The position numbers and the translations under genes were made by a program. Positions 1 to 8,201 of a stretch of DNA of 15,363 nucleotides are shown here, one piece after another. Every line of letters starts with the position of its first letter. Position 1 is the first letter of the stretch. The DNA comes from Gammaproteobacteria bacterium (lineage in GTDB: Bacteria; Pseudomonadota; Gammaproteobacteria; S012-40). The notes beneath the pieces are model-generated. The model saw only the letters and a list, made by a program, of their open reading frames with translations. It was not told where the DNA came from and did no database searches. The DNA lies in contig JAOUPJ010000047.1 of assembly GCA_029879945.1 (NCBI GenBank), forward strand, positions 1 through 15,363, in the 5' to 3' direction.

Positions 1-608
1 TGAACGGTGCCAATGCCAGTCAGAATGGCATCACACTGGGCGCGTAGTCTCTGCACGTCGCGGCGTGCTGCTTCGGCGGTTATCCATTTGCTTTCCCCGT
101 TGGACATGGCCGTGCGGCCGTCCAGGGTCATGGCCGATTTGATTCTGATCCAGGGCATTCCGAGACGGTGCCGTTTGATAAAGCCCTTATTGAGAGACTC
201 GGCCTGCTGTTGCAATAAGCCGCTTTCCACCGCAATGCCTGCTTGTTGTAGTCGTACTTTGCCCTGTCCATTAACCTTTTCGCTGGGATCATCCATGGCC
301 ATCACCACACGCTTGACCCCCGCCTCAATCAAGGCATCGGCGCAGGGTGGGGTGCGACCGTGGTGGGAACAAGGCTCCAGCGTCACGTAGGCCGTTGCGC
401 CTTGGGCCCTATCACCGGCCTGTTTTAAGGCCATGGCTTCGGCGTGATCTCTACCCGCCATGGCGTGCCAGCCTTCGCCCACTGTTTCCCCGTCCCGCAT
501 AATCACGCAACCCACTCGCGGATTGGGATGGGGACTGAGTATGGGTCTATCGGCCAGCTGAATCGCGCGGGCCATAAAATGATAGTCTTGTTCAGAAAAG
601 TTAGACAT
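1..608 (-). CDS. ribD: Riboflavin biosynthesis protein RibD, N-terminal part (cut by window edge)
   Basis: This is the bifunctional riboflavin enzyme RibD: an N-terminal diaminohydroxyphosphoribosylaminopyrimidine deaminase and a C-terminal 5-amino-6-(5-phosphoribosylamino)uracil reductase, both cytosolic. About 202 residues are visible. The deaminase is complete, with the zinc site made by His55-Ala-Glu57 and by Cys80 and Cys89 in the PCSHHGRTPPC motif. The N-terminal HPNPRVGC motif (residues 27-34) is also present. The reductase begins around residue 145 (WIRIKSAMTLDGRTA, then GESKWIT) and runs off the window at position 1. The ATG at 608 gives the expected family N-terminus. It lies 17 bases after the nrdR stop with no strong Shine-Dalgarno, so it is probably co-transcribed and coupled with nrdR. 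The family assignment is very secure. Confidence 0.96.
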   Translation of the reverse strand, partial: MSNFSEQDYHFMARAIQLADRPILSPHPNPRVGCVIMRDGETVGEGWHAMAGRDHAEAMALKQAGDRAQGATAYVTLEPCSHHGRTPPCADALIEAGVKRVVMAMDDPSEKVNGQGKVRLQQAGIAVESGLLQQQAESLNKGFIKRHRLGMPWIRIKSAMTLDGRTAMSNGESKWITAEAARRDVQRLRAQCDAILTGIGTV

Positions 609-625
609 GGGTCTGTGTTACCGCT

Positions 626-1132
626 TTACACGGCTTCGTCAGGTAATAAGGAAATCTGTTTTCGTCGTTCTTCAGGACTGGGTTGCTGCTCCAGACGCTC
701 AATCTCTTCACGGAAGGCAGCTACGTCTTCGAAGCTGCGATATACAGACGCAAATCGTACATAGGCGACTTGATCCAGTTGCCTGAGTTCGTCCATCACC
801 CACTCACCCAAGGCATGGGAAGACACCTCTCGCTCTCCCGAGGCACGCATATTTCTCTTGATGCGATTAATGGCTGCCTCAATGGCCTCCACACTTACCG
901 GTCGTTTTTCCAGTGCTCGCTGGATACCCGCCCGCAATTTTTCTTCATCAAAGGGCTCCCGTTGACCGGAGCTTTTCACCACGCGTGGCATCACCAGCTC
1001 GGCCGTTTCAAAGGTAGTAAAGCGCTCCGTACAACCGATACACTCGCGACGACGGCGTACGGCATCACCATCGCTGCTCAAACGCGAATCAATCACCTTG
1101 GTTTCGGCGGCCCCACAAAACGGACAATGCAT
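626..1132 (-). CDS. nrdR: Transcriptional repressor NrdR
   Basis: NrdR is a zinc- and nucleotide-binding repressor of ribonucleotide reductase genes in the cytosol. The 168-residue protein has the usual layout. A zinc ribbon carries Cys3, Cys6, Cys31 and Cys34, with the basic RRRREC stretch before the second pair. An ATP-cone domain follows at about residues 49-139 (VVKSSGQREPFDEEKL through VAYVRFASVYRSF). The tail at about 145-168 is charged and probably flexible. The ATG at 1132 is supported by an AAGG seven bases upstream (1140-1143) and by the family-standard MHCPFC start. The leader at 1133-1190 is AT-rich, but I see no clear promoter hexamers. ribD follows 17 bases downstream, as in many gammaproteobacteria. 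glyA, the usual upstream neighbour, is displaced by two barrel-protein genes. Confidence 0.97.
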   Translation of the reverse strand: MHCPFCGAAETKVIDSRLSSDGDAVRRRRECIGCTERFTTFETAELVMPRVVKSSGQREPFDEEKLRAGIQRALEKRPVSVEAIEAAINRIKRNMRASGEREVSSHALGEWVMDELRQLDQVAYVRFASVYRSFEDVAAFREEIERLEQQPSPEERRKQISLLPDEAV

Positions 1133-1305
1133 ATTTATGCCTTAATAATTAATAAGATAAAAAGAAATTTAAACTGCTTGTAATAAATTTCGCGCACCAA
1201 TCCGAACGCTTAGCGGACATGCGTCTGTAAGTGATTAATGATACAGGAATTCAAGGCGATCAGAAACGCCACCGGGATGATGGTTTCTGCAGTACCGAGC
1301 CAGCG

Positions 1306-2340
1306 CTAGAAACGGAATTGGAAGTTAAAACTGCCAGATGATACGGATAATTGGTCCTCTAGAAAATCGGGGTAATCTTTAATTATCCATTGATATTTGA
1401 GTGCCTGGTAATACGGTGCAGCATCTCTTGCCGCAGCAGTGAATTCAATTGTGAACCTGTCAAAATTGTAACCGAGTCCAAAAACGTACTCACTGCCATT
1501 AAAGCTCTCTACCTGGTTCCCGCCATCTTCCCAAGATTCGGAAAAACGACCTAAGCCCAGGTAGATTCGAAAACCTTTCCGGTCAAGATTATTTCCCAAT
1601 AGCAGTTGTAACTCTCTGCCCGAGACGGCCAGGTCTATGTCAGCCCCCTCCCCGATAAATTTGGTGTTTGAAGCAGAATACAAGGCCGCCCTGGCTGCAA
1701 TGTATTTAGTAAATGCGTAACCAAACCAAAACGCGCCACCAGCAAAATCCATCGACGTGTCGGGCAAATCAGCACGAATTAAAGTCAGGCTGAAAGTGCC
1801 GAATCCCACCGACACCGGTCTTGGTGGCACCTCAAATATGGGAACCGGATTCGAGCGGGCGGGCGGCGGGCGCTTGGCCATCGGCTCAGGGACTTGCTCT
1901 GGTTCTTGTGCTTGAACAGGTGGTGGTGGAACTGCCCCCTTGCGCTCGGCCAGTATGATGTATCTCAAACCGCGATAGCATTTATATTGATTGTCGTCCC
2001 CTTGCGAACAGGTATTACGCAGGGGCTCGATATTGGTTTCATAGTCTCTACAATCCGCCGAGCTTTGGCAGACCAGATCAAATTCGTTTTTTGCCCGTTT
2101 AAGGGCCATCTCGCGCGCCTCCCCCTCCGTTGCGGCTGTAGCCACACCACAGACTAAAACCACGTTATCCGTTTTTATGGAAGCCACGTCGGTACAGGTC
2201 CAATCCTCTTTTGCATTGGCTCCGGTTGAAAACCATAGAACGGTCAAAAGCAATGTATTGAGACATGCAGTACGGAAAGATCGATGAAAAATCCCTATCG
2301 CTGTAAGTGATTGTTGATTTATTTTTTGCACGGTTCGCAT
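1306..2340 (-). CDS. Secreted Cys-rich / beta-barrel outer-membrane-type protein, paralogue 1
   Basis: I do not recognise a named family. The 344-residue protein appears to have a signal peptide (hydrophobic LNTLLLTVLWFS, cleavage near ANA at 41-43, after a long N-region). A compact N-terminal domain follows at about 46-131 with six cysteines (49, 64, 91, 97, 111, 121), probably paired in the periplasm. A Pro-rich linker (about 136-175) leads to a C-terminal domain (about 176-344) of alternating, glycine-broken strands ending in Phe, as outer-membrane barrels often do. It is a paralogue of the gene just upstream (2472-3413): about three quarters identical without gaps in the N-terminal domain, less so in the barrel. 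The ATG at 2340 has only a poor ribosome site, so an in-frame downstream start (for example GTG at residue 4) is possible. A periplasmic sensor or binding domain tethered to an outer-membrane barrel is inference. Confidence 0.8.
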   Translation of the reverse strand: MRTVQKINQQSLTAIGIFHRSFRTACLNTLLLTVLWFSTGANAKEDWTCTDVASIKTDNVVLVCGVATAATEGEAREMALKRAKNEFDLVCQSSADCRDYETNIEPLRNTCSQGDDNQYKCYRGLRYIILAERKGAVPPPPVQAQEPEQVPEPMAKRPPPARSNPVPIFEVPPRPVSVGFGTFSLTLIRADLPDTSMDFAGGAFWFGYAFTKYIAARAALYSASNTKFIGEGADIDLAVSGRELQLLLGNNLDRKGFRIYLGLGRFSESWEDGGNQVESFNGSEYVFGLGYNFDRFTIEFTAAARDAAPYYQALKYQWIIKDYPDFLEDQLSVSSGSFNFQFRF

Positions 2341-2471
2341 TACCCAGCTGATTAGTTGTTAAATTGTTAGCTTAGTCCGGTTTTGTAACACTAATTGCGG
2401 TCGCCGGGCAAGAGCACAGTGAGAATATTGGAGGTAAATAGAAAGAGTCAGCTCATTAAAAAATTCTACGA

Positions 2472-3413
2472 TCAGAACCGCGCTGCAAGCGTGACGCCGG
2501 TAGTCTGAATCACCAGATTACTGGGATCACCTTCTGAAAACGACTTTTGGTACCCCGTGTTTCCGCGAACCGCAGTGGAATATTCCAAGGTGACCTTCTG
2601 CCAATTGTAACCCAGACCAAAAGTGAATTGAGATCCGCTGAAACGATCATGAGGGGTGCCCGCGATTTCCCAGGATTCGGAAAACGTCCCTAATCCGATA
2701 TAGACTCGAAACCCTTTGCGATCTAAATTATTGCCAATCAGAAGTTGAAGCTCTTGACCCCTGGCCTTGAGTTCGGGGGTAGCACCTGTGCTGCGGTTGT
2801 CGGTGTTACTTGCCGAATAGAGCCCACCACGCAAACCCACATTTTGTGTTAGGGCGTACCCAAGCCAGATTGCCGCGCCCGTAAAGCGGGTCTCTCGGAT
2901 GACAAAATCGTTCTGCTTAACACTAAGGGCATAGCGCCCCACCGCGACCGAGAAAGGTCGACTGGTATAGGACTGGGTTGAGGGTCTGCTGTTGGGTCTG
3001 TCACTGCGTGGCTCGACGACCTGGGCAACAGGTGGCTCAGCGGGGCTAGTGCGTTGAGCCAGTATGGTATAGCGCAGCCCTCGATAGCACTTGTAGCCCC
3101 CATCCTGGTCGCGGGCACAGCTGTTTCTGAGGGGCTCTATGTTTTTATCAAAATCTCGGCAGTCTGCCGAACTCTCACAAATGAGTTCAAACTCCGTTTT
3201 CGCACGCTTGAGAGCCAATTCCCTGGCCTCCCCTTCCGTGGCTGCGGTGGCAACTCCACATACCAAAACCGTGTTTTGGTTTTTAATGGACGCGACCTCG
3301 GTGCAGGTCCAGTCCTCCGACTGCGCATACACCGGCAAACTCAGAATAGAAAAAAGCAGCGAAATGCACTGTATGTGCTTTCTATAGTCGTTAAATTCTT
3401 GAAAAATCCTCAT
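2472..3413 (-). CDS. Secreted Cys-rich / beta-barrel outer-membrane-type protein, paralogue 2
   Basis: This is the second member of the tandem pair, 313 residues from the ATG at 3413. I prefer that start because it gives a normal signal peptide (hydrophobic CISLLFSILSL, likely cleavage after VYA at 28-30). The frame stays open to an ATG at 3446, which would add eleven polar residues. The mature protein begins with the EDWTC segment. Six cysteines at 37, 52, 79, 85, 99 and 109 match those of paralogue 1 exactly. The linker is shorter and less Pro-rich than in paralogue 1. The C-terminal barrel-like domain ends in Phe. The segment GNNLDRKGFR with flanking strands and the FSESWE motif are nearly identical in both copies. 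It is the first gene downstream of the glyA terminator on this strand, so it must have its own promoter in about 3414-3546, but I could not pick convincing hexamers. Function is unknown. Confidence 0.8.
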   Translation of the reverse strand: MRIFQEFNDYRKHIQCISLLFSILSLPVYAQSEDWTCTEVASIKNQNTVLVCGVATAATEGEARELALKRAKTEFELICESSADCRDFDKNIEPLRNSCARDQDGGYKCYRGLRYTILAQRTSPAEPPVAQVVEPRSDRPNSRPSTQSYTSRPFSVAVGRYALSVKQNDFVIRETRFTGAAIWLGYALTQNVGLRGGLYSASNTDNRSTGATPELKARGQELQLLIGNNLDRKGFRVYIGLGTFSESWEIAGTPHDRFSGSQFTFGLGYNWQKVTLEYSTAVRGNTGYQKSFSEGDPSNLVIQTTGVTLAARF

Positions 3414-3546
3414 TTCCACTTTAACCCTGCGTAAGCCATCCCACATCCCGAAACCCTATCGCCACGGTAAAATGGAATCTAAACTCATTGGCGACGAAAA
3501 CTCGCTACCATATCGGATGATGACACTGGATGACTTAGCAGGTATC

Positions 3547-3577
3547 AAGAAAAGCCCCTCAAGAGGGGGCTTTTCTT
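3547..3577 (-). terminator. Intrinsic terminator of glyA
   Basis: A 12-bp perfect stem (3547-3558 with 3566-3577) closes a 7-base loop and is followed on the minus strand by the T-rich run TTTTCTT within the outer stem. The GC core is GCCCC/GGGGC. The stem reaches the last base of the glyA stop codon (3577-3579), so the hairpin begins essentially at the stop. It would separate glyA transcription from the barrel-protein pair downstream. Confidence 0.88.
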
Positions 3578-4830
3578 TATCGATACACAGGATATTTATT
3601 ACATAATTCAAGAACTTCACTCTGAATTTGTGCGATCCGGGCCTCGTCTGAGCGATTTTCCAACACATCACATATCCAATCAGCAACCTGCAGAATTTCC
3701 GACTCTTTAAAGCCACGTGTGGTCGCAGCGGGTGTACCGATACGCAGCCCGCTGGTCACGAAGGGCGACTGGGGATCATTGGGCACCGCGTTTTTATTGA
3801 CCGTGATATTGGCCTTGTGGAGCACCTCTTCCGCGTCTTTGCCAGTAATACCTTTGCTTTGCAAATCAACAAGAAACAGATGATTATGTGTGCCGCCGGA
3901 GATAACGGTAATACCACGCTCCATCATGCGGCCTGCCATGGCTTTGGCGTTGACAACAACCTGCTTTTGGTAGGTTTTAAAACTGGGCTCCAAGGCCTCC
4001 TTGAGCGCAACTGCTTTGGCAGCAATCACGTGCATCAATGGGCCACCCTGTGTTCCAGGGAACACCAAAGAGCGAAGCTTTTTCTCTATCTCGTCATTTT
4101 TCTTCGCCAGGATCAATCCGCCACGAGGACCACGCAATGTCTTATGGGTCGTTGTAGTGGTAACGTCTGCAATGGAAACGGGGTTAGGGTATTCCCCTGC
4201 AGCAACCAGACCCGCCACGTGAGCCATGTCCACAAATAGGTAGGCACCAACAGAGTCCGCGATTTCGCGGAATCGCTGCCAATCCACAATACCGGAATAG
4301 GCGCTGAAACCCGCAACAATCATTTTAGGTTTGTGTTCTTTGGCCAGAGACTCGACCTGCGCATAATCAATCTCGCCGGTCTTTTCATCCAGGCCGTATT
4401 GGATGGCGTGAAAAATCTTGCCGGAAAAGTTGACCTTAGCACCATGAGTGAGATGACCACCATGTGCCAGGCTCATTCCCAGGATGGTATCGCCTGGCTG
4501 GATCAGCGCGAGGTAAACCGCTGCGTTGGCCTGCGAGCCGGAATGGGGTTGCACATTCACATAATCTGCGCCGAACAGTTTCTTAGCGCGATCAATGGCC
4601 AGTTGCTCCGCGATATCCACATACTCACACCCACCGTAGTAGCGCTTTCCAGGATAACCCTCCGCGTATTTGTTCGTTAAAACAGTACCTTGCGCCTGCA
4701 TGACACGTGGACTGGTATAGTTTTCCGAGGCAATCAGCTCAATATGCTCTTCCTGGCGCTTTTCTTCTTGTTGTATGGCCTGCCAGAGTTCGTCGTCATA
4801 TCCTTGGATGGTCATGGTTTTTTCAAACAT
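3577..4830 (-). CDS. glyA: Serine hydroxymethyltransferase
   Basis: GlyA is a cytosolic PLP enzyme that converts serine and tetrahydrofolate to glycine and 5,10-methylene-tetrahydrofolate, the main source of one-carbon units. The protein is 417 residues, the same length as the E. coli enzyme. Visible signatures are HIELIASENYTS (29-40), YAEGYPGKRYYGG (55-67), VDMAHVAGL with the PLP-contacting Asp201 and His204, and TTTTHKTLRGPRGG with the Schiff-base Lys230. The C-terminus reads CNKYPVYR. The ATG at 4830 gives the family N-terminus (MFEKTM, like E. coli MLKREM). A GAGGAG-type ribosome site lies about 12 bases upstream (4843-4847), which is rather far. A sigma-70 promoter upstream and a terminator at the stop suggest a single-gene transcript. 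Confidence 0.98.
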   Translation of the reverse strand: MFEKTMTIQGYDDELWQAIQQEEKRQEEHIELIASENYTSPRVMQAQGTVLTNKYAEGYPGKRYYGGCEYVDIAEQLAIDRAKKLFGADYVNVQPHSGSQANAAVYLALIQPGDTILGMSLAHGGHLTHGAKVNFSGKIFHAIQYGLDEKTGEIDYAQVESLAKEHKPKMIVAGFSAYSGIVDWQRFREIADSVGAYLFVDMAHVAGLVAAGEYPNPVSIADVTTTTTHKTLRGPRGGLILAKKNDEIEKKLRSLVFPGTQGGPLMHVIAAKAVALKEALEPSFKTYQKQVVVNAKAMAGRMMERGITVISGGTHNHLFLVDLQSKGITGKDAEEVLHKANITVNKNAVPNDPQSPFVTSGLRIGTPAATTRGFKESEILQVADWICDVLENRSDEARIAQIQSEVLELCNKYPVYR

Positions 4831-4886
4831 GGACTGGGGTAACTCCTCACTTAATGGATGTAGCGCTGGGCGCCGGAAAGGACGTT

Positions 4887-4914
4887 ATTATACGCCAGGC
4901 CAGGAGAATCCCAA
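4887..4914 (-). promoter_or_regulatory. Putative sigma-70 promoter of glyA
   Basis: On the minus strand a perfect -10 hexamer TATAAT (4892-4887) lies 16 bases downstream of TTGGGA (4914-4909), which matches four of six -35 consensus bases. The predicted transcript would start near 4880 and have a leader of about 50 bases, too short for a glycine riboswitch. No other good promoter is seen between secF and glyA. Confidence 0.65.
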
Positions 4915-4949
4915 ACCCAGACTGACACTGGATTGTTGAGGGAACTTCG

Positions 4950-5888
4950 CTAAAGAATCGACTCCTGATCCGCCCCTTCTTTCTCGGGAGGCATCAGGTC
5001 TTGTTTGGTCACACCCAACATCAGACTGGCGGAAGAGGCGACGTAGATAGAGGAATAGGTTCCTACCACGATCCCTATTATGAGGGCGGTGGAAAACCCG
5101 TGTATCAGTTCGCCGCCAAAAATAAATAAGGCGATCAAAACAAGCAACGTGGTTATGGAGGTCATTAATGTGCGGGCTAGGGTTTGGTTGATTGACGTAT
5201 CGATGACGTCAGCCGGAGTGCCTTTACGCATCTTACGGAAATTTTCACGCACACGGTCGAACACGACGATGGTGTCATTGAGTGAGTAACCGATTACGGC
5301 CAACAGGGCGGCGAGTACGGTCAAGTCAAATTCCAAACCGAGAATCGAAAAAATACCTAATGTGAAAATCACATCATGGATCAAGGCCGCAATGGAACCC
5401 ATGGCAAAACGTCGCTCAAAGCGCACCCACACATAAACCAGGATACAAGCCAGGGCAGACAGCATGGCCAACCCGCCTTTTTCGATGAGCTCATCACCGA
5501 TTTGTGGCCCCACGAACTCAACCCGTCGCATCTCCACCGGCTTTGATGAGGTCTTTTTCAGGATTTCAAAAAGCGTAGAACTCAATTCTGCAGAGGAAAG
5601 CGACTCTCTGGGCGCAATACGCACCAGCACGTCTTTAGAGGTTCCAAAGTGCTGCACCACCGCATCGTCAAAACCGGATTGGCCCAGAGCCGATCGGACC
5701 GTATCCAGGTCAGCAGACTCCTGATAACCCACCTCAATCAGTGTTCCACCCGTAAAGTCGATACCCAGATTCAAGCCCTTGCCAGCAATCGAACCAATAC
5801 ATATCAATAGCAAAACGGCCGAAACAATCATGGCTTGCTTGTGCCACTTCATGAACTGGAAGCTGGGGAGTTTACTGAATAGCTGCAT
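4950..5888 (-). CDS. secF: Protein translocase subunit SecF
   Basis: SecF pairs with SecD in the inner membrane and uses the proton gradient to help proteins through SecYEG on the periplasmic side. The 312-residue protein has the family plan. A first membrane helix (about 18-36) is followed by the GIDFTGG motif (42-48). A periplasmic domain spans about 50-130. Five further helices include the signature YSLNDTIVVFDRVREN (201-216), which carries the conserved Asp205 and Asp211. A short charged tail ends the protein. The ATG at 5888 is six bases after the secD stop and has no Shine-Dalgarno of its own, suggesting translational coupling with secD. I see no obvious intrinsic terminator between its stop and the glyA promoter. 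Confidence 0.98.
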   Translation of the reverse strand: MQLFSKLPSFQFMKWHKQAMIVSAVLLLICIGSIAGKGLNLGIDFTGGTLIEVGYQESADLDTVRSALGQSGFDDAVVQHFGTSKDVLVRIAPRESLSSAELSSTLFEILKKTSSKPVEMRRVEFVGPQIGDELIEKGGLAMLSALACILVYVWVRFERRFAMGSIAALIHDVIFTLGIFSILGLEFDLTVLAALLAVIGYSLNDTIVVFDRVRENFRKMRKGTPADVIDTSINQTLARTLMTSITTLLVLIALFIFGGELIHGFSTALIIGIVVGTYSSIYVASSASLMLGVTKQDLMPPEKEGADQESIL

Positions 5889-5894
5889 AAGGTT

Positions 5895-7772
5895 TTACAC
5901 CGATAGTTTTTTCACTTTACGGCCGCCATACATCAAATTGGCCACGACACGAGTGCCGGTAATCGCAGTGAACATGGAGGTGATTATCCCGATTGATAAG
6001 GTAATTGCGAAGCCCTTGATCGGACCTGTCCCCAGGGCAAACAAGACGAGTGCTGCAATTAACGTTGTAACGTTTGCATCAGCAATCGTGATGAAGGCCT
6101 TACCATAACCTGAATCGATGGCGACCTGAGGCGTAGCGCCATCTCGTAACTCTTCGCGTATGCGTTCAAATATCAACACATTTGCATCCACGGCCATACC
6201 TACAGTCAACACTATCCCGGCGATACCCGGCAAGGTAAGCGTAGCCTGCATCATGGAGAGTATGGCCACGATCAGCACAAGATTGAGAGCCAGGGCCAGA
6301 TTGGCCACCATGCCAAAACCCTTGTAGTAGACTGCCATTAACACCAGGACCAGGCAGAAACCGATAATGACCGAGGCAAAACCCTGATCGATATTTTGCT
6401 GACCCAGGCTAGGACCAACAGTACGTTCTTCGACAATCTCGATGGGAGCAGCCAAGGCACCTGCGCGTAACAGTAGAGACAGGTCACGTGCTTCATTCGT
6501 GGAATCCAGGCCTGTTATCTGGAATCGACTGCTCAAGCGATCCCGTATAGTCGCCGCATTGATGACTTCTTCAATCTTACGCTTGAATTTTTTGTTTTCG
6601 CCATTGACCTTGCGCGTCTCGGTTTTGGATTCGATGAAAACCACGGCCATGCGTTTACCCACATTGTCCTTGGTCCCCTTGAGCATGAGCCGACCGCCCT
6701 CGCCATCCAAGGTAATGAACACAGCAGGGCCACCCGAATCCTGATCGATACCAGACTGGGCATTAACGATGTAGTCCCCTGTTAACAGGACACGATTTTG
6801 TGCCAGGATGGGGGTACCATCACGGAAATGATAGAGCTTGGTGCCCAGAGGAACATTGCCACGCTCTGCGGCGGCGGCATTGTGCTCATCATTCACCAAG
6901 CGGAACTCCAGGGTTGCAGTGGCGCTCAAGATATCCTTGGCGCGTGCCGTGTCTTGCACACCGGGGAGTTGCACCACGATGCGGTCAGTACCCTGTTGTT
7001 GAATTACCGGCTCGGCCACACCCAGCTCATTGACACGATTTCGCAGTGTGGTGATATTTTGCTGTAGAGCAAACTTCTTGGTTTCGGCGGCTTCCACATC
7101 ACCCAAAACGGCAATGATATAGGCGTATTTATCGTCTTCCTGCTCACGGTAAACAACTTTGCCATATTCCTTATCCAGTACGCCTTTTGCCTGATCTCGC
7201 GTTTCCACATCTTTAAAACGCAGGGTCACATAGCGTTTACCATCAGCGGTAAATTCTTTTTCTTCTACATCGATACCCAAGTAACGAATCTTGTTCTCAC
7301 GCAGATGGGTTCGGAATTGATCGTTGTATCGTTGCAGGGCTTGCAGAATAGCGGCATCCATATCCACCTCCATCAGGAAGTGCACACCACCGCGCAAGTC
7401 CAGACCGAGATACATGGGCTTGCCATTGATACCTGCCAACCACTGTGGGGTACTAGGAGCGAGATTGAGAGCAACCGTATAGCTGTCGCCCAGGCTCTCC
7501 TTGATCTCGTCCTGCATCTTGAGCTGTGTTTCAACATCGCTAAAGCGTACCAGCAGGCCTCGCTCGTCTTTTACCAGCGACTTGGGCGTTACATTATTGC
7601 GCTTGAGTACCGCTTCCACTTTACGCATGGTGCCTTCAGTGACTTGGGCATTGCGCACGCCAGAAACCTGGACTGCTGGATCTTCACCATAGAGATTGGG
7701 TAAGGCATACAGCGCACCCAACACGACCACGGCAAGGACCAGTAAATATTTCCACAGGGGATTTTTGTTCAT
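5895..7772 (-). CDS. secD: Protein translocase subunit SecD
   Basis: SecD is the larger partner of SecF in the inner-membrane export-assist complex. At 625 residues it is close to the usual gammaproteobacterial length (about 615). A first membrane helix (about 8-27) precedes the large periplasmic region. That region includes the conserved GLDLRGGVHFLMEVD motif (123-137) and an LRNRVNELGVAEPVIQQQG-type segment (243-261). The C-terminal half contains five helices between about 465 and 610. GMAVDANVLIFERIREE (525-541) carries the key intramembrane Asp529. The gene is intact, with yajC 25 bases upstream and secF 6 bases downstream, the standard yajC-secD-secF operon. Confidence 0.98.
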   Translation of the reverse strand: MNKNPLWKYLLVLAVVVLGALYALPNLYGEDPAVQVSGVRNAQVTEGTMRKVEAVLKRNNVTPKSLVKDERGLLVRFSDVETQLKMQDEIKESLGDSYTVALNLAPSTPQWLAGINGKPMYLGLDLRGGVHFLMEVDMDAAILQALQRYNDQFRTHLRENKIRYLGIDVEEKEFTADGKRYVTLRFKDVETRDQAKGVLDKEYGKVVYREQEDDKYAYIIAVLGDVEAAETKKFALQQNITTLRNRVNELGVAEPVIQQQGTDRIVVQLPGVQDTARAKDILSATATLEFRLVNDEHNAAAAERGNVPLGTKLYHFRDGTPILAQNRVLLTGDYIVNAQSGIDQDSGGPAVFITLDGEGGRLMLKGTKDNVGKRMAVVFIESKTETRKVNGENKKFKRKIEEVINAATIRDRLSSRFQITGLDSTNEARDLSLLLRAGALAAPIEIVEERTVGPSLGQQNIDQGFASVIIGFCLVLVLMAVYYKGFGMVANLALALNLVLIVAILSMMQATLTLPGIAGIVLTVGMAVDANVLIFERIREELRDGATPQVAIDSGYGKAFITIADANVTTLIAALVLFALGTGPIKGFAITLSIGIITSMFTAITGTRVVANLMYGGRKVKKLSV

Positions 7773-7797
7773 TCAGAATCCGTTCTTGCTTTAGGAG

Positions 7798-8124
7798 CTA
7801 TTTGTAGGTTCCCTTGGGCATCAGTGAGACGATCGCCTGACGCTGAACCTTGATTTGCAAACCGTCTGCAATTTCCAGGCTGACAAAATTATCGTCCAAG
7901 CCCACGACCTTACCCAGCATGCCACCCGTAGTGACCACTTCATCACCCTTGGCAACGCTCTCAGTGAGCTTACGGTGCTCCTTGGCGCGCTTCATTTGCG
8001 GGCGGATGAGCAAGAAATAGAAAATGACAAACAGGACTACCAAAGGCAACAGGCCAAGCATATCACCACCGGCTGGGGCAGCTGCTGCTGCTTCTGCATG
8101 GGCATCGGAAATAAAGAAAGACAT
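7798..8124 (-). CDS. yajC: Sec translocon accessory subunit YajC
   Basis: YajC is a small inner-membrane protein that co-purifies with SecDF-SecYEG. From the ATG at 8124 it is 108 residues, the normal size. It has a short Ala-rich N-terminus, one membrane helix (about 22-41), the hallmark IRPQMKRAKEH just after it, and a small cytosolic beta domain (VAKGDEVVTTGGMLGKV). This start is chosen over an in-frame one at 8235 because GGGAG (8134-8130) sits five bases upstream, and because the extra 37 residues of the longer version would be unlike the family and would overlap tgt. It lies 77 bases after tgt and heads the secDF genes. Confidence 0.96.
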   Translation of the reverse strand: MSFFISDAHAEAAAAAPAGGDMLGLLPLVVLFVIFYFLLIRPQMKRAKEHRKLTESVAKGDEVVTTGGMLGKVVGLDDNFVSLEIADGLQIKVQRQAIVSLMPKGTYK

Positions 8125-8201
8125 TGAAGCTCCCAAATTTGTGTGTAAAAGACCCGATTTGTGCGCGGATCTTGTCTGATCTGTTCTGAAAATGGGCCGT
8201 A

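Noticed and set aside
1261..1289. Inverted repeat CAGAAAC...GTTTCTG downstream of paralogue 1
   Set aside because: It is a 7-bp stem with a 15-base loop and no T run on either side. This is within what chance gives, and it is not convincing as a terminator or operator.
2440..2474. Possible terminator just after paralogue 2 (TTCT/AGAA stem then six Ts on the minus strand)
   Set aside because: The stem is only four Watson-Crick pairs plus possible G-U pairs. It is too weak to claim, so the two barrel genes may be co-transcribed.
3472..3606. Small plus-strand ORF of about 44 codons starting at an ATG at 3472
   Set aside because: It runs through the glyA terminator hairpin into the 3' end of glyA, has no good ribosome site and resembles nothing I know.
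4831..4949. Glycine riboswitch ahead of glyA
   Set aside because: The predicted leader is only about 50 bases and I see no paired-aptamer structure. An ordinary promoter explains the region.
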